A DNA stretch of 64,000 bases from Streptomyces sp. DHE7-1 (GCA_016432725.1 JACJDG010000003.1:7284001-7348000); one strand, 5' to 3'. Positions 54,247 to 64,000 are shown, counted from the first letter of the stretch. Numbers and translations are program-made. Notes: a model not told the origin generated them from the letters alone.

Positions 54247-56669
54247 GTGCGCAGATCGAGGAGCGAGCGTGCCGGACTTGCCCTCGACACACTCGCGGCC
54301 GTGCCCGCTGCACCGGACCGGCTGCGGCGTGTCCTGGAACAGGCACTGGTGTTCGCCGGGGCCGCTTTCGCCGGCGTGTACACGCCGGGCAACGACCCCG
54401 CTACGCTCTGCCTGGCCGAGTCGGCCGGTCTGCCCCGCACGCTGTACGGACTGCGCGACGGCTATCCGGTCACGGGCGGCTCCCCGATGGCCGAGGCCCA
54501 CCGCACCCGGCGGCCGGTATGGCTCGGCCCCGCCGAGCTGGCCGCGTGCGCCGAGGCCCGCCGGGCGCCGTCCCCGGACTTCTCACTGGCCGCCCTGCCG
54601 CTCGGCCCGGCCGGCGGCTGTCTGCTCGCCGTCACCGAGCAGCCCGGCGGCTTCGGCACCGATGACCGCGACTGCCTGGAGCTGGTCGCCCGGGCCGTCT
54701 CCGTACCAGCGCCGGCCGAGGCCGCCACCGAGACGGGCGAGCTGCCCGCCGACGCGTTCAGCGTGGTCATGGACACCGGCCGGGTCGAGGTCGGCGACGG
54801 GATCCTCGGACTGTTCGGCATCGGCCGGCCGGACTTCGACGGCAGGGTGGAGACGCTGCTCGGCCTCACCGTCCCCGAGGACCTGCCCTCGCTGATGTCC
54901 GTCGTCGAGGCCGACCACATGTCGATCGGCGAGCGCGAACTGGAGTTCCGCATCCTGCAGCCCTCCGGCCCGCCCAAGTGGGTCCGGCTGCGCGGCCGGC
55001 TGGTACCCGGCGGCGAGGGCCGCTCCGCCCGGCTCGCCGGCACCGTCGCGGACGCCTCCACCCTGCGCTCCGACGTCACGGACGTGGCCCGGGTCCAGCG
55101 GCTGGCCGCCGCCCTCGCCACCGCCGGCACCGTCAAGGACGTCGGGAAGGCGGTCGTCGCCGCCCTGCGCGTCCCGCTCCACGCCGACCGCATCGCGCTG
55201 GCCGAACTGGAGAACGACCGCCTCGTCGTCACCGTCCTCGACCCGCCGGAACCCGAGGCCTGGCCCGAGCTGTGGCGCACCGAGTGGCGCACCGAATGGC
55301 CCGACGCGCCCGTGCGGGCGATGCCCACCCTCGCCTCCGCGCTGCGCGAGGGCCGCGCCCGCATCTGGCCCGCCGGCACCCCGCTGGAGCCCGCCCTCGC
55401 CGAGGTCGGCCCCGGCGGGCTCGCGGTGCTGCCACTGCCGGCCGGCGGCCGCATGGCCGGCGCCTGCCTGGTCGGCTGGGACGATCCGCACGAGTTCGCC
55501 CCGACGAGCGGGCCCTGCTCACCGCCTGTGCCGGCCTCGCCGGACAGGCCCTGCTGCGCGCCCACGCCTTCGACGCCGAGCACGAACTCGTCGGCATGCT
55601 CCAGCGCACCCTGCTGCCCCGCCGGCTGCCCCGGCTGCCCGGCGCGGTCGCCGTCGCCCGCTACCTGCCGACCACCGCCGGCCTGGAGGTCGGCGGCGAC
55701 TGGTACGACGTGATCCCGCTCGCCGACAACCACGTGGCCCTCGTCATCGGCGACGTCCAGGGGCACAACGCGGGCGCCGCCACCCTGATGGGCCAGATGC
55801 GCACCGCCCTGCGCGCCTACGCCGCCGAGGGCCACTCCCCGGACGTCGTCGTCGCGCACGCCAACCGGCTGCTGCTCGACATGGAGACCGACCTCTTCGC
55901 CACCTGCGCCTACGTCGACGTCGACATGGAGCAGGGCACCGCCCTGTGCGTGCGCGCAGGCCATCTCCAGCCCCTGCTGCGGCACCCCGACGGCAGCACC
56001 GAGATCGTGCAGGCGGAGGGCGGCCCGCCGCTCGGCGTGCTCGGCCAGACCGAGTTCCGCATGACCCCGCTCCGGCTCCAGCCCGGCACGGTCATCGCGC
56101 TGACCACCGACGGCCTGGTGGAGTCCCCGGGCGCCGACATCGACGAGGGCATGGACCGGCTCGCCGCCGAACTGGCCGCCGCCGACCCCGGCCATCTCGG
56201 TCTGGTCGCCGACGCCCTGCTCACCGGCGCCCACCGCGGCGACGACGTCGCCCTGCTGCTGATGCGCTACGACGGCATGGACGTACGCCCGCTGCGCGAG
56301 AGCTGGACCGTGTGGCGGGTCCCCGAGGCCGTCCGGCACGCCCGCCGCTTCACCCGGCGCACCCTGCGCACCTGGGGCGTCTCCCCGGACACCCTCGACG
56401 CGGCCCTCCTGGTCGTCTCCGAACTGGTCACCAACGCCCTCGTGCACACCGGCGGGCCGGTCCGCCTCGACCTCAGCCTGGTCAACCAGCGGCTGCGGCT
56501 CGCCGTCGCCGACACCTCGCCGCGCAGTCCCGTCCAGCCGACCAGCATCGGCTGGGAAGCCACCGGCGGCCGCGGCATCCTGCTGGTGGCGGCGGTGTCG
56601 GCGGCCTGGGGGACGGTGCCGGTCAGCGGCGGCAAGCAGGTGTGGGCGGACCTCGTCCCCCAGGAATGA
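54247..56669 (+). CDS. PAS/GAF sensor with SpoIIE-like PP2C phosphatase and RsbW-like ATPase domains; one frameshift
   Basis: The protein of about 808 residues combines a GAF-like N-terminal part, a PAS domain (about 180-285), a second GAF domain (about 300-430), a PP2C domain and a C-terminal HATPase. The PP2C metal motifs are GGDWYD, GDVQGHN and TTDGLVES. The ATPase shows SELVTNALVHTG and GGRGILLV, as in anti-sigma kinases. Joined phosphatase and kinase domains are common in Streptomyces regulators of partner-switching type. One base is missing near 55502: GAGTTCGCCCCGACGAG needs one more C to read EFAPDERALL. GTG 54247 is preferred because GAGGG lies seven bases upstream; an in-frame ATG at 54217 has no such site. 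It could regulate the neighbouring cluster, but nothing here proves it. Confidence 0.85.
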
Positions 56670-56748
56670 CCGCCACTCGGGTTCCGGGGCGGTCCGCGCA
56701 CGGCAGGTCAACAGGCGCCGCGCGCCGACCCTGCCTAAGGTCGGTGGG

Positions 56749-57021
56749 GTGGCACACACCTTCGAGGAACTGGTGGCGAAGCAGCGCGCCGCCGACGCGG
56801 CACAGCGCATGGTCGAGGAGCTCCGGGAGGCCTACGGGCCGCCTGCCGGGCAGCAGATCACGGGCGTCCAGTCCGGCACCTACGAGACGGCCCTGCGCGC
56901 CTGGCGGGACCTGGCCCGTGAGGTGCAGACCGCGGTGAGCGAGTACGCGAAGGAGACCGGCAGGCCACGGGCCGACATCGAGGCCGAGGTGGCGCGGGCG
57001 GCCGCACCCCAGGACTCGTGA
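56749..57021 (+). CDS. Small conserved-type protein of unknown function
   Basis: This 90-residue protein has a GTG start at 56749. It is acidic and mainly helical (FEELVAKQRAADAAQRMVEELREAYG; ETALRAWRDLAREVQTAVSEYAKETG). I recognise no domain, membrane segment or signal peptide. Codon use and a clean stop support a real gene. It stands alone, 79 bases after the phosphatase gene. Confidence 0.6.
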   Translation: MAHTFEELVAKQRAADAAQRMVEELREAYGPPAGQQITGVQSGTYETALRAWRDLAREVQTAVSEYAKETGRPRADIEAEVARAAAPQDS

Positions 57022-57248
57022 GACACGGGCGCCCCGCGTCCGCCCGCGGCGTTCCCCGAACGCTGGTCCTTCCTGCCCGGCGAGCTCGCCCGGTGTCCCG
57101 GTCATCGCCGACGACGCCGCTCCCGGCGCGGGCGTGACCGCCCGCGCCACGCCCCGCACCCCACGGCCGGGTCCGCCGCCCGTTGCGCCGATCGGCTGAA
57201 GGCTCCCCGGCCAGGCATCCGGTCCGAACTCCCGGGTACCCGCAGGCC

Positions 57249-57568
57249 ATGAACACTGCCACGTACGAAGCAGCCCCAGGCACTCAGGTGTTCGGCTACG
57301 TCATCGTCCTCGTGGTCGGCGTCGTCCTCGTCGCCGGGCTGCTGTGGGCGTTCCGGCTGGGTGTCAAGGTGCGCCGGCGCGAACCGGCTCCGCCCCTGCC
57401 CGAGGAGCAGCCCACGCTGCCGCCGTCCGGCCCGGTCCGTGAGACGAGCGAGATGCGCGAGCCGGCCGAGGTGCCCCGCGCCGAGGACGGCGGCGAACGG
57501 CTCACCCCCATCAGCTCGGGAACGCCGGCTCCAAGCGGGCCGAGGACCAGCGGCGCCCGCGCTGGTAG
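57249..57568 (+). CDS. DUF6479-type single-pass membrane protein, one frameshift
   Basis: From ATG 57249 the frame gives MNTATYEAAPGTQVFGY, then a membrane helix (VIVLVVGVVLVAGLLWAF, about residues 18-36), then a Pro/Glu-rich soluble part. As given, the frame runs on to 57731 with a meaningless Arg-rich end. Restoring one C in the run near 57508 gives LTPHQLGNAGSKRAEDQ and ends with ..PRW at TAG 57566-57568, the typical ending of this Streptomyces family as I remember it. Corrected length is 106 residues. The function of the family is unknown. Confidence 0.7.
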
Positions 57569-57621
57569 CCCGGTTCCAGCGGCTCCTTCGGCGGTGGCGG
57601 CGGCCGGACCTGAGCCGCGCC

Positions 57622-57662
57622 CCGCACGGGTTTGCGCGTCGCGGACGCGGGGACCCGTGCGG
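57622..57662. terminator. Compound stem-loop between DUF6479-type gene and rfbB
   Basis: Ten-base arms CCGCACGGGT (57622-57631) and ACCCGTGCGG (57653-57662) enclose a smaller GCGTC/GACGC hairpin. It lies 54 bases after the corrected stop of the DUF6479-type gene and fits a terminator. The rest of 57569-58019 shows no gene; the rfbB promoter should lie in it. Confidence 0.55.
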
Positions 57663-58019
57663 ACACACCGCAGACGCCGGGCCGGCCGGCTCACCGGCAG
57701 GCCCGGCGGCAGGGCAGCAGAGAGAAGTTGAGACACCGTGACCGCGCACATCAGTGACAGGCCCGCGCCTCCCCATGCCGAGACCGGCTGGTCCAAGGCC
57801 CGCCGCGGGCGGGGAAGTGGCCCGCGCACCTGCCTGCCGGCCGTCGTCGACCGCACCGGCCCGCGAGAGGACGGCGCGGAACGGGACGCCACCATAGTGC
57901 GCGGCGAGGACTGAGCGACCACGGGGCGCGGAGCGGCGGCGCGGCGGGATCCGCAGGACCGGCCCAATAAGGCGAACAAGGGTCCGGGCCGGGCGGTGCG
58001 CCGTTAGGGTATGGCCAAT

Positions 58020-58990
58020 ATGAACCTCCTCGTCACCGGCGCCGCCGGGTTCATCGGCTCCCATTACGTCCGCGGCCTCCTCGCCGACGACTCGCCCGAC
58101 GCGCCGAGCGTCACCGTGCTGGACAAGCTGACCTACGCCGGCACCCGCACCAACCTCCCGAGCGGCCATCCCCGCCTCGACTTCGTGCACGGCGACATAT
58201 GCGACGCCGCCCTCGTCGACAAGCTCATGGCCGACGCCGACCAGGTGGTGCACTTCGCCGCCGAGTCGCACGTCGACCGGTCGATCGACGGGGCCGGCGA
58301 GTTCGTCCGCACCAACGTGGTGGGCACCCAGACACTGCTGGACGCGGCGCTGCGGCACGGTGTCGGCACGTTCGTGCACGTCTCCACCGACGAGGTCTAC
58401 GGTTCCATCGAGTCCGGTTCCTGGCCCGAGGAGCACCCCTCGCGCCCAACTCCCCGTACTCCGCCTCCAAGGCCTCCTCCGACCTGCTGGCCCTCGCCCA
58501 GCACCGCACCCACGGACTCGACGTCCGGGTCACCCGCTGCTCCAACAACTACGGCCCGCGCCAGTTCCCGGAGAAGGTGATCCCGCTCTTCGTCACCAAC
58601 CTCCTCGACGGCCTGACCGTCCCGCTCTACGGCGACGGGCGCAACGTCCGCGACTGGCTGCACGTCGAGGACCACTGCCACGGCATCGAGCTGGTCCGCA
58701 CCAAGGGCCGTCCCGGCGAGGTCTACAACATCGGCGGCGGTACGGAGCTGAGCAACAGGGAACTGACCGGGCTCCTCCTCGAGGCGTGCGGGGCGGACTG
58801 GGACCGGGTGGAGCGGGTTCCCGACCGCAAGGGCCACGACCTCAGGTACTCGGTCGACTGGAGCAAGGCGCGCGACGAACTCGGCTACCGCCCGCGCCAC
58901 GACTTCACCACCGGTCTCGCCGGCACGGTCGCCTGGTACCGGGACAACCGCTCCTGGTGGGAGCCGCTCAAGCTGCGGAGCGGCCGATGA
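58020..58990 (+). CDS. rfbB: dTDP-glucose 4,6-dehydratase, one frameshift
   Basis: This short-chain dehydrogenase converts dTDP-glucose to dTDP-4-keto-6-deoxyglucose, the second step of dTDP-L-rhamnose synthesis. It has the NAD site GAAGFIGSHYVRG, HFAAESHVDRSI, the catalytic STDEVYGS, and YSASK with Tyr and Lys. One C is missing near 58438, where the corrected reading is EEHPLAPNSPYSASKASSD. Corrected length is about 323 residues, normal for the family. ATG 58020 (MNLLVTGAAG) is preferred because AGGG lies ten bases upstream; an in-frame ATG at 58011 is too close to it. Its stop overlaps the rfbD start (ATGA), so the two are translationally coupled. Confidence 0.92.
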
Positions 58991-59852
58991 GGTGGCTGGT
59001 CACCGGCGCGGGCGGCATGCTCGGCCAGGACACCGTCCGGGAGCTGCGCGAACGCGGCGAGGACGTCACCGGACTCGGCCGTACGGCGCTCGACATCACC
59101 GAACCCGCCTCCGTGCGGCGGGCGTTGGACACCCACCGTCCCGACGTCGTCGTCAACTGCGCCGCCTACACCGCCGTGGACGACGCCGAGACCGACGAGG
59201 CGGGCGCGCTGCGCGTCAACGGTGAGGGCCCCGGCTGCTCGCCCGCGCCTGCGCCGCCCACGGCGCCCGGCTGGTCCACGTCTCCACCGACTACGTCTTC
59301 TCCGGCGAGGCCCGCGACACCCCCTACCCCGAGGACCACGCCCCGGCGCCCCGTACCGCCTACGGCCGCACCAAACTCGCCGGGGAGCGAGCGGTGCTCG
59401 CCGAACACCCGGGCGGCGCGGTCGTGTTGCGGACGGCCTGGCTGTACGGCGCCCACGGCCGCAACTTCGTGCGCACCATGCTCGAACTGGAGACCCGCCG
59501 CGACACCCTGGACGTCGTGGACGACCAGCGCGGTCAGCCGACCTGGAGCGCCGACGTGGCCGTCCGTGTCGCTGACCTCGGCGCCACGGACGTCCGCGGC
59601 GTGCTGCACGCCACCAACTCCGGTGCGGCCACCTGGTTCGAGCTGGCCCGCGAGGTGTTCCGGCTGGCCGGCGCCGACCCGGACCGGGTACGCCCCACCG
59701 ACAGCCGCTCCTTCACCCGGCCCGCGCCCCGGCCCGCCTACAGCGTCCTCGGGCACACGCGGTGGCGGGGGACCGGCCTGGAACCGCCGAGGGACTGGCG
59801 GTCCGCCCTGTACGAAGCCCTGCCTCACATCCGCAAGGAGATGTCCCAGTGA
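58987..59852 (+). CDS. rfbD: dTDP-4-dehydrorhamnose reductase, one frameshift
   Basis: This enzyme performs the last step of dTDP-L-rhamnose synthesis. Visible motifs are GAGGMLGQD (cofactor site), NCAAYTAVDDAETD, STDYVFSGE and the catalytic YGRTK. One C is missing near 59231, where the corrected reading is NGEGPRLLARACAAHGARLVH; the corrected length is about 288 residues. The ATG overlaps the rfbB stop, and its stop overlaps the GTG of the next gene. No glucose-1-phosphate thymidylyltransferase (rfbA) is in the window, so that step must be encoded elsewhere. Confidence 0.9.
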
Positions 59853-60652
59853 AACGGCACGAGTTCCTGCGGGAGCTCCACAAAGTCACCGCGAACCGCA
59901 ACTACCTGGAGATCGGCGTCAACGACGGCCGCAGCCTGACGCTGTCCCGGGTGCCCAGCGTCGCCGTCGACCCCGCGTTCAAGGTGGTCACGGAGATCCG
60001 CTGCGACGTGCATCTCGCCAAGGCGACCAGCGACGACTTCTTCGCCCGCGACAACCCCCTGGCGCACCTCAGGGGAGGCCGCCACCCGCTGCGCAACCTC
60101 GCCCGCAACCGCAGTCCGTTCGGCTACTGGCGGCGCACCACGCTGGACCTGTCGTTCATCGACGGGATGCACCTGTTCGAGTACGCGCTGCGGGACTTCA
60201 TCAACATCGAGAAGCACGCGGACTGGGCGAGTGTCATCGTCTTCGACGACATGCTGCCGCGCAACGTCGACGAGGCCGCCCGCGACCGGCACACCGACGC
60301 CTGGACCGGTGACGTCTACAAGCTCGTCGAGATCCTGAACCGTCACCGCCCCGACCTGGTCACGGTGCTCGTCGACACCGCTCCCACCGGCCAACTGGTG
60401 GTCTTCGGCGCCGACCCGTCGAACACCGTGCTCACGGACCGGTACGACGAGATCATCGCGGAGTTCGAGGTCCCCGACCCGCAGAAGGTCCCGGAGTCGG
60501 TCCTGGAGCGCACCACGGCCGTCAAGCCCGAGGACTTCCTCGGCGCCGGCTTCTGGAAGCCGCTGGCCGCGGCGCGCAACCGGGGCACCAAGCGGGCCCG
60601 CGGCTGGGAACCGCTGCGGCGCGCGCTGGAGCCCTACTCCGTCACCCGCTGA
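59849..60652 (+). CDS. Class I SAM-dependent methyltransferase-like protein (Methyltransf_24 type)
   Basis: This 267-residue protein has a SAM-binding-type motif in NYLEIGVNDGRSL and a second typical element in LDLSFIDGMHLFEYALRD, followed by VIVFDDMLP. These match the Methyltransf_24 group, often found beside sugar and cell-surface polysaccharide genes. The GTG start at 59849 overlaps the rfbD stop (GTGA), so it belongs to the rhamnose operon. It could methylate a sugar or a glycan end. The 3' end overlaps the convergent rfbC gene by 11 bases. Confidence 0.75.
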   Translation: MKRHEFLRELHKVTANRNYLEIGVNDGRSLTLSRVPSVAVDPAFKVVTEIRCDVHLAKATSDDFFARDNPLAHLRGGRHPLRNLARNRSPFGYWRRTTLDLSFIDGMHLFEYALRDFINIEKHADWASVIVFDDMLPRNVDEAARDRHTDAWTGDVYKLVEILNRHRPDLVTVLVDTAPTGQLVVFGADPSNTVLTDRYDEIIAEFEVPDPQKVPESVLERTTAVKPEDFLGAGFWKPLAAARNRGTKRARGWEPLRRALEPYSVTR

Positions 60653-61247
60653 ACCGGTCGCGCAGTCGCGCGTAGTGGGCGGAGCAGTCCGCGTAGGAGG
60701 GCAGCAGCCCGGACCGCTCCGCCTCGGCCAGCGTGGGCGCCTCGGCGTCCTTGGGTGACAGCACCGGCTCGATGCCCTCGGGCCAGGCGATGCCCAGGCC
60801 GGGATCGAGCGGGTGCACGCCGTGCTCCCGCCCCGGCGCGTACCCGGCCGAGCACAGGTACACCACGGTGGCGTCGTCGGTCAGCGCCATGAAGGCGTGC
60901 CCGAGGCCCTCGGCGAGGAACACCGCGTGCCGGGTGTCGTCGTCCAGCCGTACCGCCTCCCACCGTCCGAAGGTGGGGGAGCCGACCCGGATGTCCACCA
61001 CCACGTCCAGCACGGCTCCGCGCACACAGGTCACGTACTTGGCCTGCCCGGGCGGTACGTCCGCGAAGTGGACGCCGCGCAGCACACCCCGTCGCGACAC
61101 CGAGCAGTTGGCCTGCGCGAGGTCGAGGTCGTAGCCGGTGGCCTCGCGGAACTCCGCGCCGCGGTACCACTCGTGGAAGCTGCCCCGGTCGTCCGGGAAC
61201 ACCTTGGGCTCCAGCACCCACGCGTCCGCTATCTCCAACTGCCGCAC
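60642..61247 (-). CDS. rfbC: dTDP-4-dehydrorhamnose 3,5-epimerase
   Basis: This 201-residue cupin enzyme epimerises dTDP-4-keto-6-deoxyglucose at C3 and C5, between the rfbB and rfbD steps. The signature RRGVLRGVHF contains catalytic His60; Lys70 in GQAKYV and Tyr130 in TVVYLCS are in the expected places, and the HPLDPGLGIAWP end is typical. The GTG start (61245-61247) lies four bases after the stop of the glycosyltransferase gene, so these two form a minus-strand operon convergent with rfbB-rfbD. No frameshift. Confidence 0.92.
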   Translation of the reverse strand: MRQLEIADAWVLEPKVFPDDRGSFHEWYRGAEFREATGYDLDLAQANCSVSRRGVLRGVHFADVPPGQAKYVTCVRGAVLDVVVDIRVGSPTFGRWEAVRLDDDTRHAVFLAEGLGHAFMALTDDATVVYLCSAGYAPGREHGVHPLDPGLGIAWPEGIEPVLSPKDAEAPTLAEAERSGLLPSYADCSAHYARLRDRFSG

Positions 61248-61251
61248 CTGA

Positions 61252-63187
61252 TCAGGCCTTTCGTGTGGTCGTCGGTCCCAGCATCCGGCCCAGCACGCGC
61301 CGGGCCCTCCCCAGCAGCCGCCGCAGCGATCCGCGCGGTGCCACCCGGACCACCCGCACGTCGTCGCGGCCCGCCCTCAGCAGCAGCGGCAGCGTCAGCG
61401 CACGTCCGCCCGGCAGGCCCAGCGCCGTGCGCCACCCCCCGTTCCGCAGCTCGCGTACCGGGATCCGGGCCGCCAGCAGGCCGTGGGCGCCGTCGGCGGG
61501 GTCAGCACGGCCTCCGCGTCGAGGGCGCGGCCGGACGCGGTGCCGGTCAGCCGGAGGGTGATCGCGGTGCTGTCGGGTACGTACAGCGGCAGCACGAGGG
61601 AGAGCACCTCGCTGTCGGACAGCGCCGCGTCGGCCGCGGTGATCCGGTGCAGGCCGAGAGACTTGACCGCCCGGTCCACGTCCAGGGAGAGATTGGCGTA
61701 CCCCTTCGTCCAGTACGGCAGCACCACCCGGCCGCCGACCAGCCCGGCGGGCGGCAGCGCGCCGCCGTGCGCGGGCGCGGGCCCCAGCCGGCACTCCTTG
61801 GTCCAGCCGCCCAGCGTGAGGCGGACATGGGCGTCCCACAGCCCACCGGTCAGCGGCCCGCCGCCCGCCGCCGTGGCCGGGTCGACGGTGGCCGTCCCGC
61901 GCAGCACCAGCCGGGTCCGGCCGTCGGCGGCCGGGACGCGTTCCCGCTCGGTCACCACCGGCTGGAAGTAGGAGGCACCGGTCTCCCGGTCGCGCAGGAT
62001 CAGGTCGGCGGTGGCCTTCCCGAAGCCGTCGGCGGCGGCCGTGGTCAGCCGGGACACGGCCGCGGAGAGATCGGCCGGCGCGTCGTCGGCGGGAGCCCGG
62101 GGCCCGTCGGGGCGGACCGCCAGCGGGCCGTCGGCGTCGGAGTACTCGGCGGTGAAGCGCACGCGCAGACTTCCGTCGTGCCACTCGACGCCGGCCGGGG
62201 TGGCCAGGGGCCGGACGCCGGACTCCCACTCGGCGTAGGCGACCAGGTCGTCGTAGCGGTCGTCCCGGATCAGCGCGGCGACGATCCGCTGGCCCGGCCG
62301 CATGCCGGGGGCGACACCGGGACCGAAGCGCTCCTTGACCACCGCGTGCGTCTCCCGGAACACCTCGCGCCGGTAGTCGTCCGGCATCGCCAGGAGCCGG
62401 CGCCCGCTCATCCGGTCGACGATCTCCACCCGCAGCCAGCGGCGCAGCAGCCGGTCGCGCAGCGCACCGGGCTCGGTGTACCGCTCGACGACGTCCAGGG
62501 CCTCACGGAGGTTCTGGAAGTAGCCGACCGGGTCGAAGCTCTGGAAGCCGGCGTTGGCGGCGTCGTCGCGTTTGACGTGGTAGTAGCAGACGTAGTCGCT
62601 GAGTACGGAGACGTTGTCCGCGCGCAGATAGGCCTCGGTCACGAAGACGTGGTCCTCGAGCCGCCGCCGGCCCTCCGGGAAGCGCAGCCCGGTGCGGTCC
62701 AGGAAGGAGCGCCGGAGCATCTTGTGCGGGGTGAGGCTGTCGATCAGGGGGCGTTGGCCACCGTGGCGTGCGGGTGGTTGCGGCGGAACAGCTCCACCGG
62801 CACCGGGCGGCCCTTGCCGGCCATCTTGCCGACGACCACGTCGGCCTTGTTGGCCACCCCGTACTCGTACATCCGCTCCAGGGCCTCGTCGCCGAGGTGG
62901 TCGTCGTTGTCGACGAACATCACGAACTCGCCCCGGGCGGCGTCGATCCCGACGTTGCGGGGCTTGCCGGACCAGCCGGAGTTCTCCTGGTGGACGACGC
63001 TGAAGTGCGGGTGTTCGGCGGCGAGCGCGTCCAGTCTGGCCGGGGTGGCGTCGGTGGAGCCGTCGTCGACGAAGACGACCTCGAACTCGTCGGGAGGCAG
63101 CGACTGGCGCAGCAGCGAGGCCACGCAGTCCTCGATGTACGGCCCGGGGTTGTAGACGGGTACGACGACGCTGACCTTGACCGGCAT
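61252..63187 (-). CDS. TarS-like family 2 glycosyltransferase, two frameshifts
   Basis: With one base restored near 62751 and another near 61499 this codes about 645 residues. The N-terminal GT-A domain has VSVVVPVYNPGPYIEDCV, ENSGWSGKPRNVG and the DxD region MFVDNDDH. It continues LTPHKMLRRSFLDRTGLRFPE and RRRLEDHVFVTEAYLRADNVSVLSD, closely paralleling the teichoic acid beta-GlcNAc transferase TarS. The C-terminal 300 residues resemble TarS beta-sandwich repeats, including PYWTKGYANLSLDV. It probably adds a sugar, perhaps rhamnose given its neighbours, to a wall polyol-phosphate polymer at the inner membrane face. The family comparison is from memory. Confidence 0.8.
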
Positions 63188-63261
63188 CCGGTATCCAAGC
63201 CCCCTTGGTTCGCTTTCCGTTGCCTGAATGGCACGGCGCGTGGCCGAATGTTAACCCGCTG

Positions 63262-63293
63262 CCTTGTACGGGCGAAGTCAAGCCCGTACGAGG
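63262..63293 (-). terminator. Terminator stem-loop after the isochorismatase-like gene
   Basis: Twelve-base arms CCTTGTACGGGC (63262-63273) and GCCCGTACGAGG (63282-63293), one G-T pair, enclose an 8-base loop. It lies 15 bases after the stop of the isochorismatase-like gene on the minus strand and upstream of the glycosyltransferase gene. It probably separates the two transcripts. Confidence 0.65.
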
Positions 63294-63308
63294 CACCGTG
63301 TCGGGTGA

Positions 63309-63893
63309 TCAGGCGTGGGTCTTGGCCAGCAGCTCCAGGATCTCGGCCGTGGTGCCGCTCTCGCCGAGCCGGGGGAAGATCCGCTCGACGCTGCCCGCGT
63401 GGGCCGCGGGGTCGCTGTCGGTCATGGCGTCCGTGGCGAGGGTGACGTGGTAGCCGTGGGCGTAGGCGTCGCGCGCGGTGGACTCCACGCCGATGCTGGT
63501 GGCGATGCCGGCCAGCACGATCTGCGTGATGCCGCGGCGGCGGAGCTGCGTGTCGAGGTCGGTGCCGTGGAAGGCGCTCCAGTTGTGCTTGGTGACGCGG
63601 ATGTCACCGGGGTGGCCGGCCAGTTCGTCGACGACGACGTCCCAGTCCTCCGGGAAGGCGAGGCCGCGGGCCTGCCGCTCGGTCCGGCCGGGGACGGCGT
63701 CCGCCCCGTCGGGCGCGAAGGACACCCGGACCAGGACCACGGGCAGGCCGCGGTCACGGAAGGCGCCGGCGAGTTCGGCGCTGCGGGAGATGACGTCGGC
63801 GGTGGGGTACGGCTGGGTGGGCATGGCCACGATGCCGTTCTGCAGGTCGATCGCGACGAAGGCGGTGCGGGGGTCGAGGGTGGTGACGGACAT
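63309..63893 (-). CDS. Isochorismatase-family hydrolase
   Basis: This 194-residue protein has the family fold: Asp16 in FVAIDLQNGI, Lys102 in VTKHNWSAFHGTDLD and the cis-peptide region GIATSIGVESTARDA. The position of the nucleophilic Cys in nicotinamidase-like members is Gly135 here. That is expected for true isochorismatases and related enzymes that do not use a Cys, so amidase activity is unlikely. It starts seven bases after the stop of the transporter-like gene upstream and is probably co-transcribed with it. The substrate is unknown. Confidence 0.85.
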   Translation of the reverse strand: MSVTTLDPRTAFVAIDLQNGIVAMPTQPYPTADVISRSAELAGAFRDRGLPVVLVRVSFAPDGADAVPGRTERQARGLAFPEDWDVVVDELAGHPGDIRVTKHNWSAFHGTDLDTQLRRRGITQIVLAGIATSIGVESTARDAYAHGYHVTLATDAMTDSDPAAHAGSVERIFPRLGESGTTAEILELLAKTHA

Positions 63894-63900
63894 GCGTCGA

Positions 63901-64000
63901 TCAGGCCTTTCGAGGGGTGAGCCGGCCGAGGGAACGGTCGGGGACGGTCGTCGCCAGCAGCAGGGCCGAGCCGGCGAGCATGAACAGGGCCAGGCCGTGC
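63901..64000 (-). CDS. C-terminal end of a probable membrane transporter (partial)
   Basis: Only the last 32 codons are in the window: HGLALFMLAGSALLLATTVPDRSLGRLTPRKA and a stop. One hydrophobic helix followed by a short basic tail is the usual end of an MFS-type exporter, but the family cannot be proven from this fragment. It is directly upstream of the isochorismatase-like gene in the same operon. Confidence 0.5.
   Translation of the reverse strand, partial: HGLALFMLAGSALLLATTVPDRSLGRLTPRKA

Noticed and set aside
60813..63155. Plus-strand open frame of 780 codons over rfbC and the glycosyltransferase
   Set aside because: The minus strand carries recognisable RfbC and TarS-like proteins; the plus frame has no domain features.

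Overview
The window is very GC-rich DNA with codon use, rare-start use and gene families typical of Streptomyces: NHLM-type export genes, SpoIIE-type phosphatases, an alpha-lytic-type secreted protease, a DUF6479-type membrane protein and TTA codons confined to secondary-metabolism genes.

Left flank (1-10547). On the minus strand lie three parts of an NHLM peptide-export system (a partial ABC transporter, a C39-peptidase ABC transporter and an HlyD-like adaptor), followed by a 71-residue double-glycine precursor peptide that is probably their cargo. Next come a hotdog-fold thioesterase (minus), a secreted S1 protease with a Gly/Ala/Asp/Gln-rich tail (plus) and a PAS/GAF/PP2C phosphatase (minus), then 1.36 kb without a convincing gene.

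Centre (10548-53957). A nonribosomal peptide locus runs on the plus strand: a cytochrome P450, a 450-residue SxxK serine hydrolase that I read as a stand-alone penicillin-binding-protein-type thioesterase, a five-module NRPS (about 6,250 residues), a second five-module NRPS (about 6,690 residues), an MbtH-like protein and a GNAT acetyltransferase. The ten modules are A-T, C-A-T-E, C-A-T-E, C-A-T-E, C-A-T / C-A-T-E, C-A-T, C-A-T-E, C-A-T, C-A-T-E. The line has no integrated TE domain and ends in an epimerase. Together with the free N-terminus and the adjacent PBP-type enzyme, this predicts a head-to-tail cyclic decapeptide with D residues at 2, 3, 4, 6, 8 and 10. Module 7 carries the canonical threonine code, modules 6 and 8 have acidic pockets that suggest basic residues, and module 9 looks valine-like. 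In-frame TTA codons in the P450 (two) and in NRPS 1 (one) suggest bldA-dependent expression.

Right flank (53958-64000). A second SpoIIE-type phosphatase, a small unknown protein and a DUF6479-type protein precede dTDP-L-rhamnose genes (rfbB, rfbD, and rfbC on the opposite strand), a methyltransferase and a TarS-like wall teichoic acid glycosyltransferase. An isochorismatase-like hydrolase and the last codons of a probable membrane transporter close the window.

Sequence quality. From 10.8 to 62.8 kb many genes are broken by single missing bases, nearly all in G or C runs. I count about 38, all of the same sign, and restoring one base at each gives full-length proteins with intact motifs. I therefore annotate these as single interrupted genes, most likely containing sequencing deletions, not as pseudogenes. 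The first 10.8 kb shows none.
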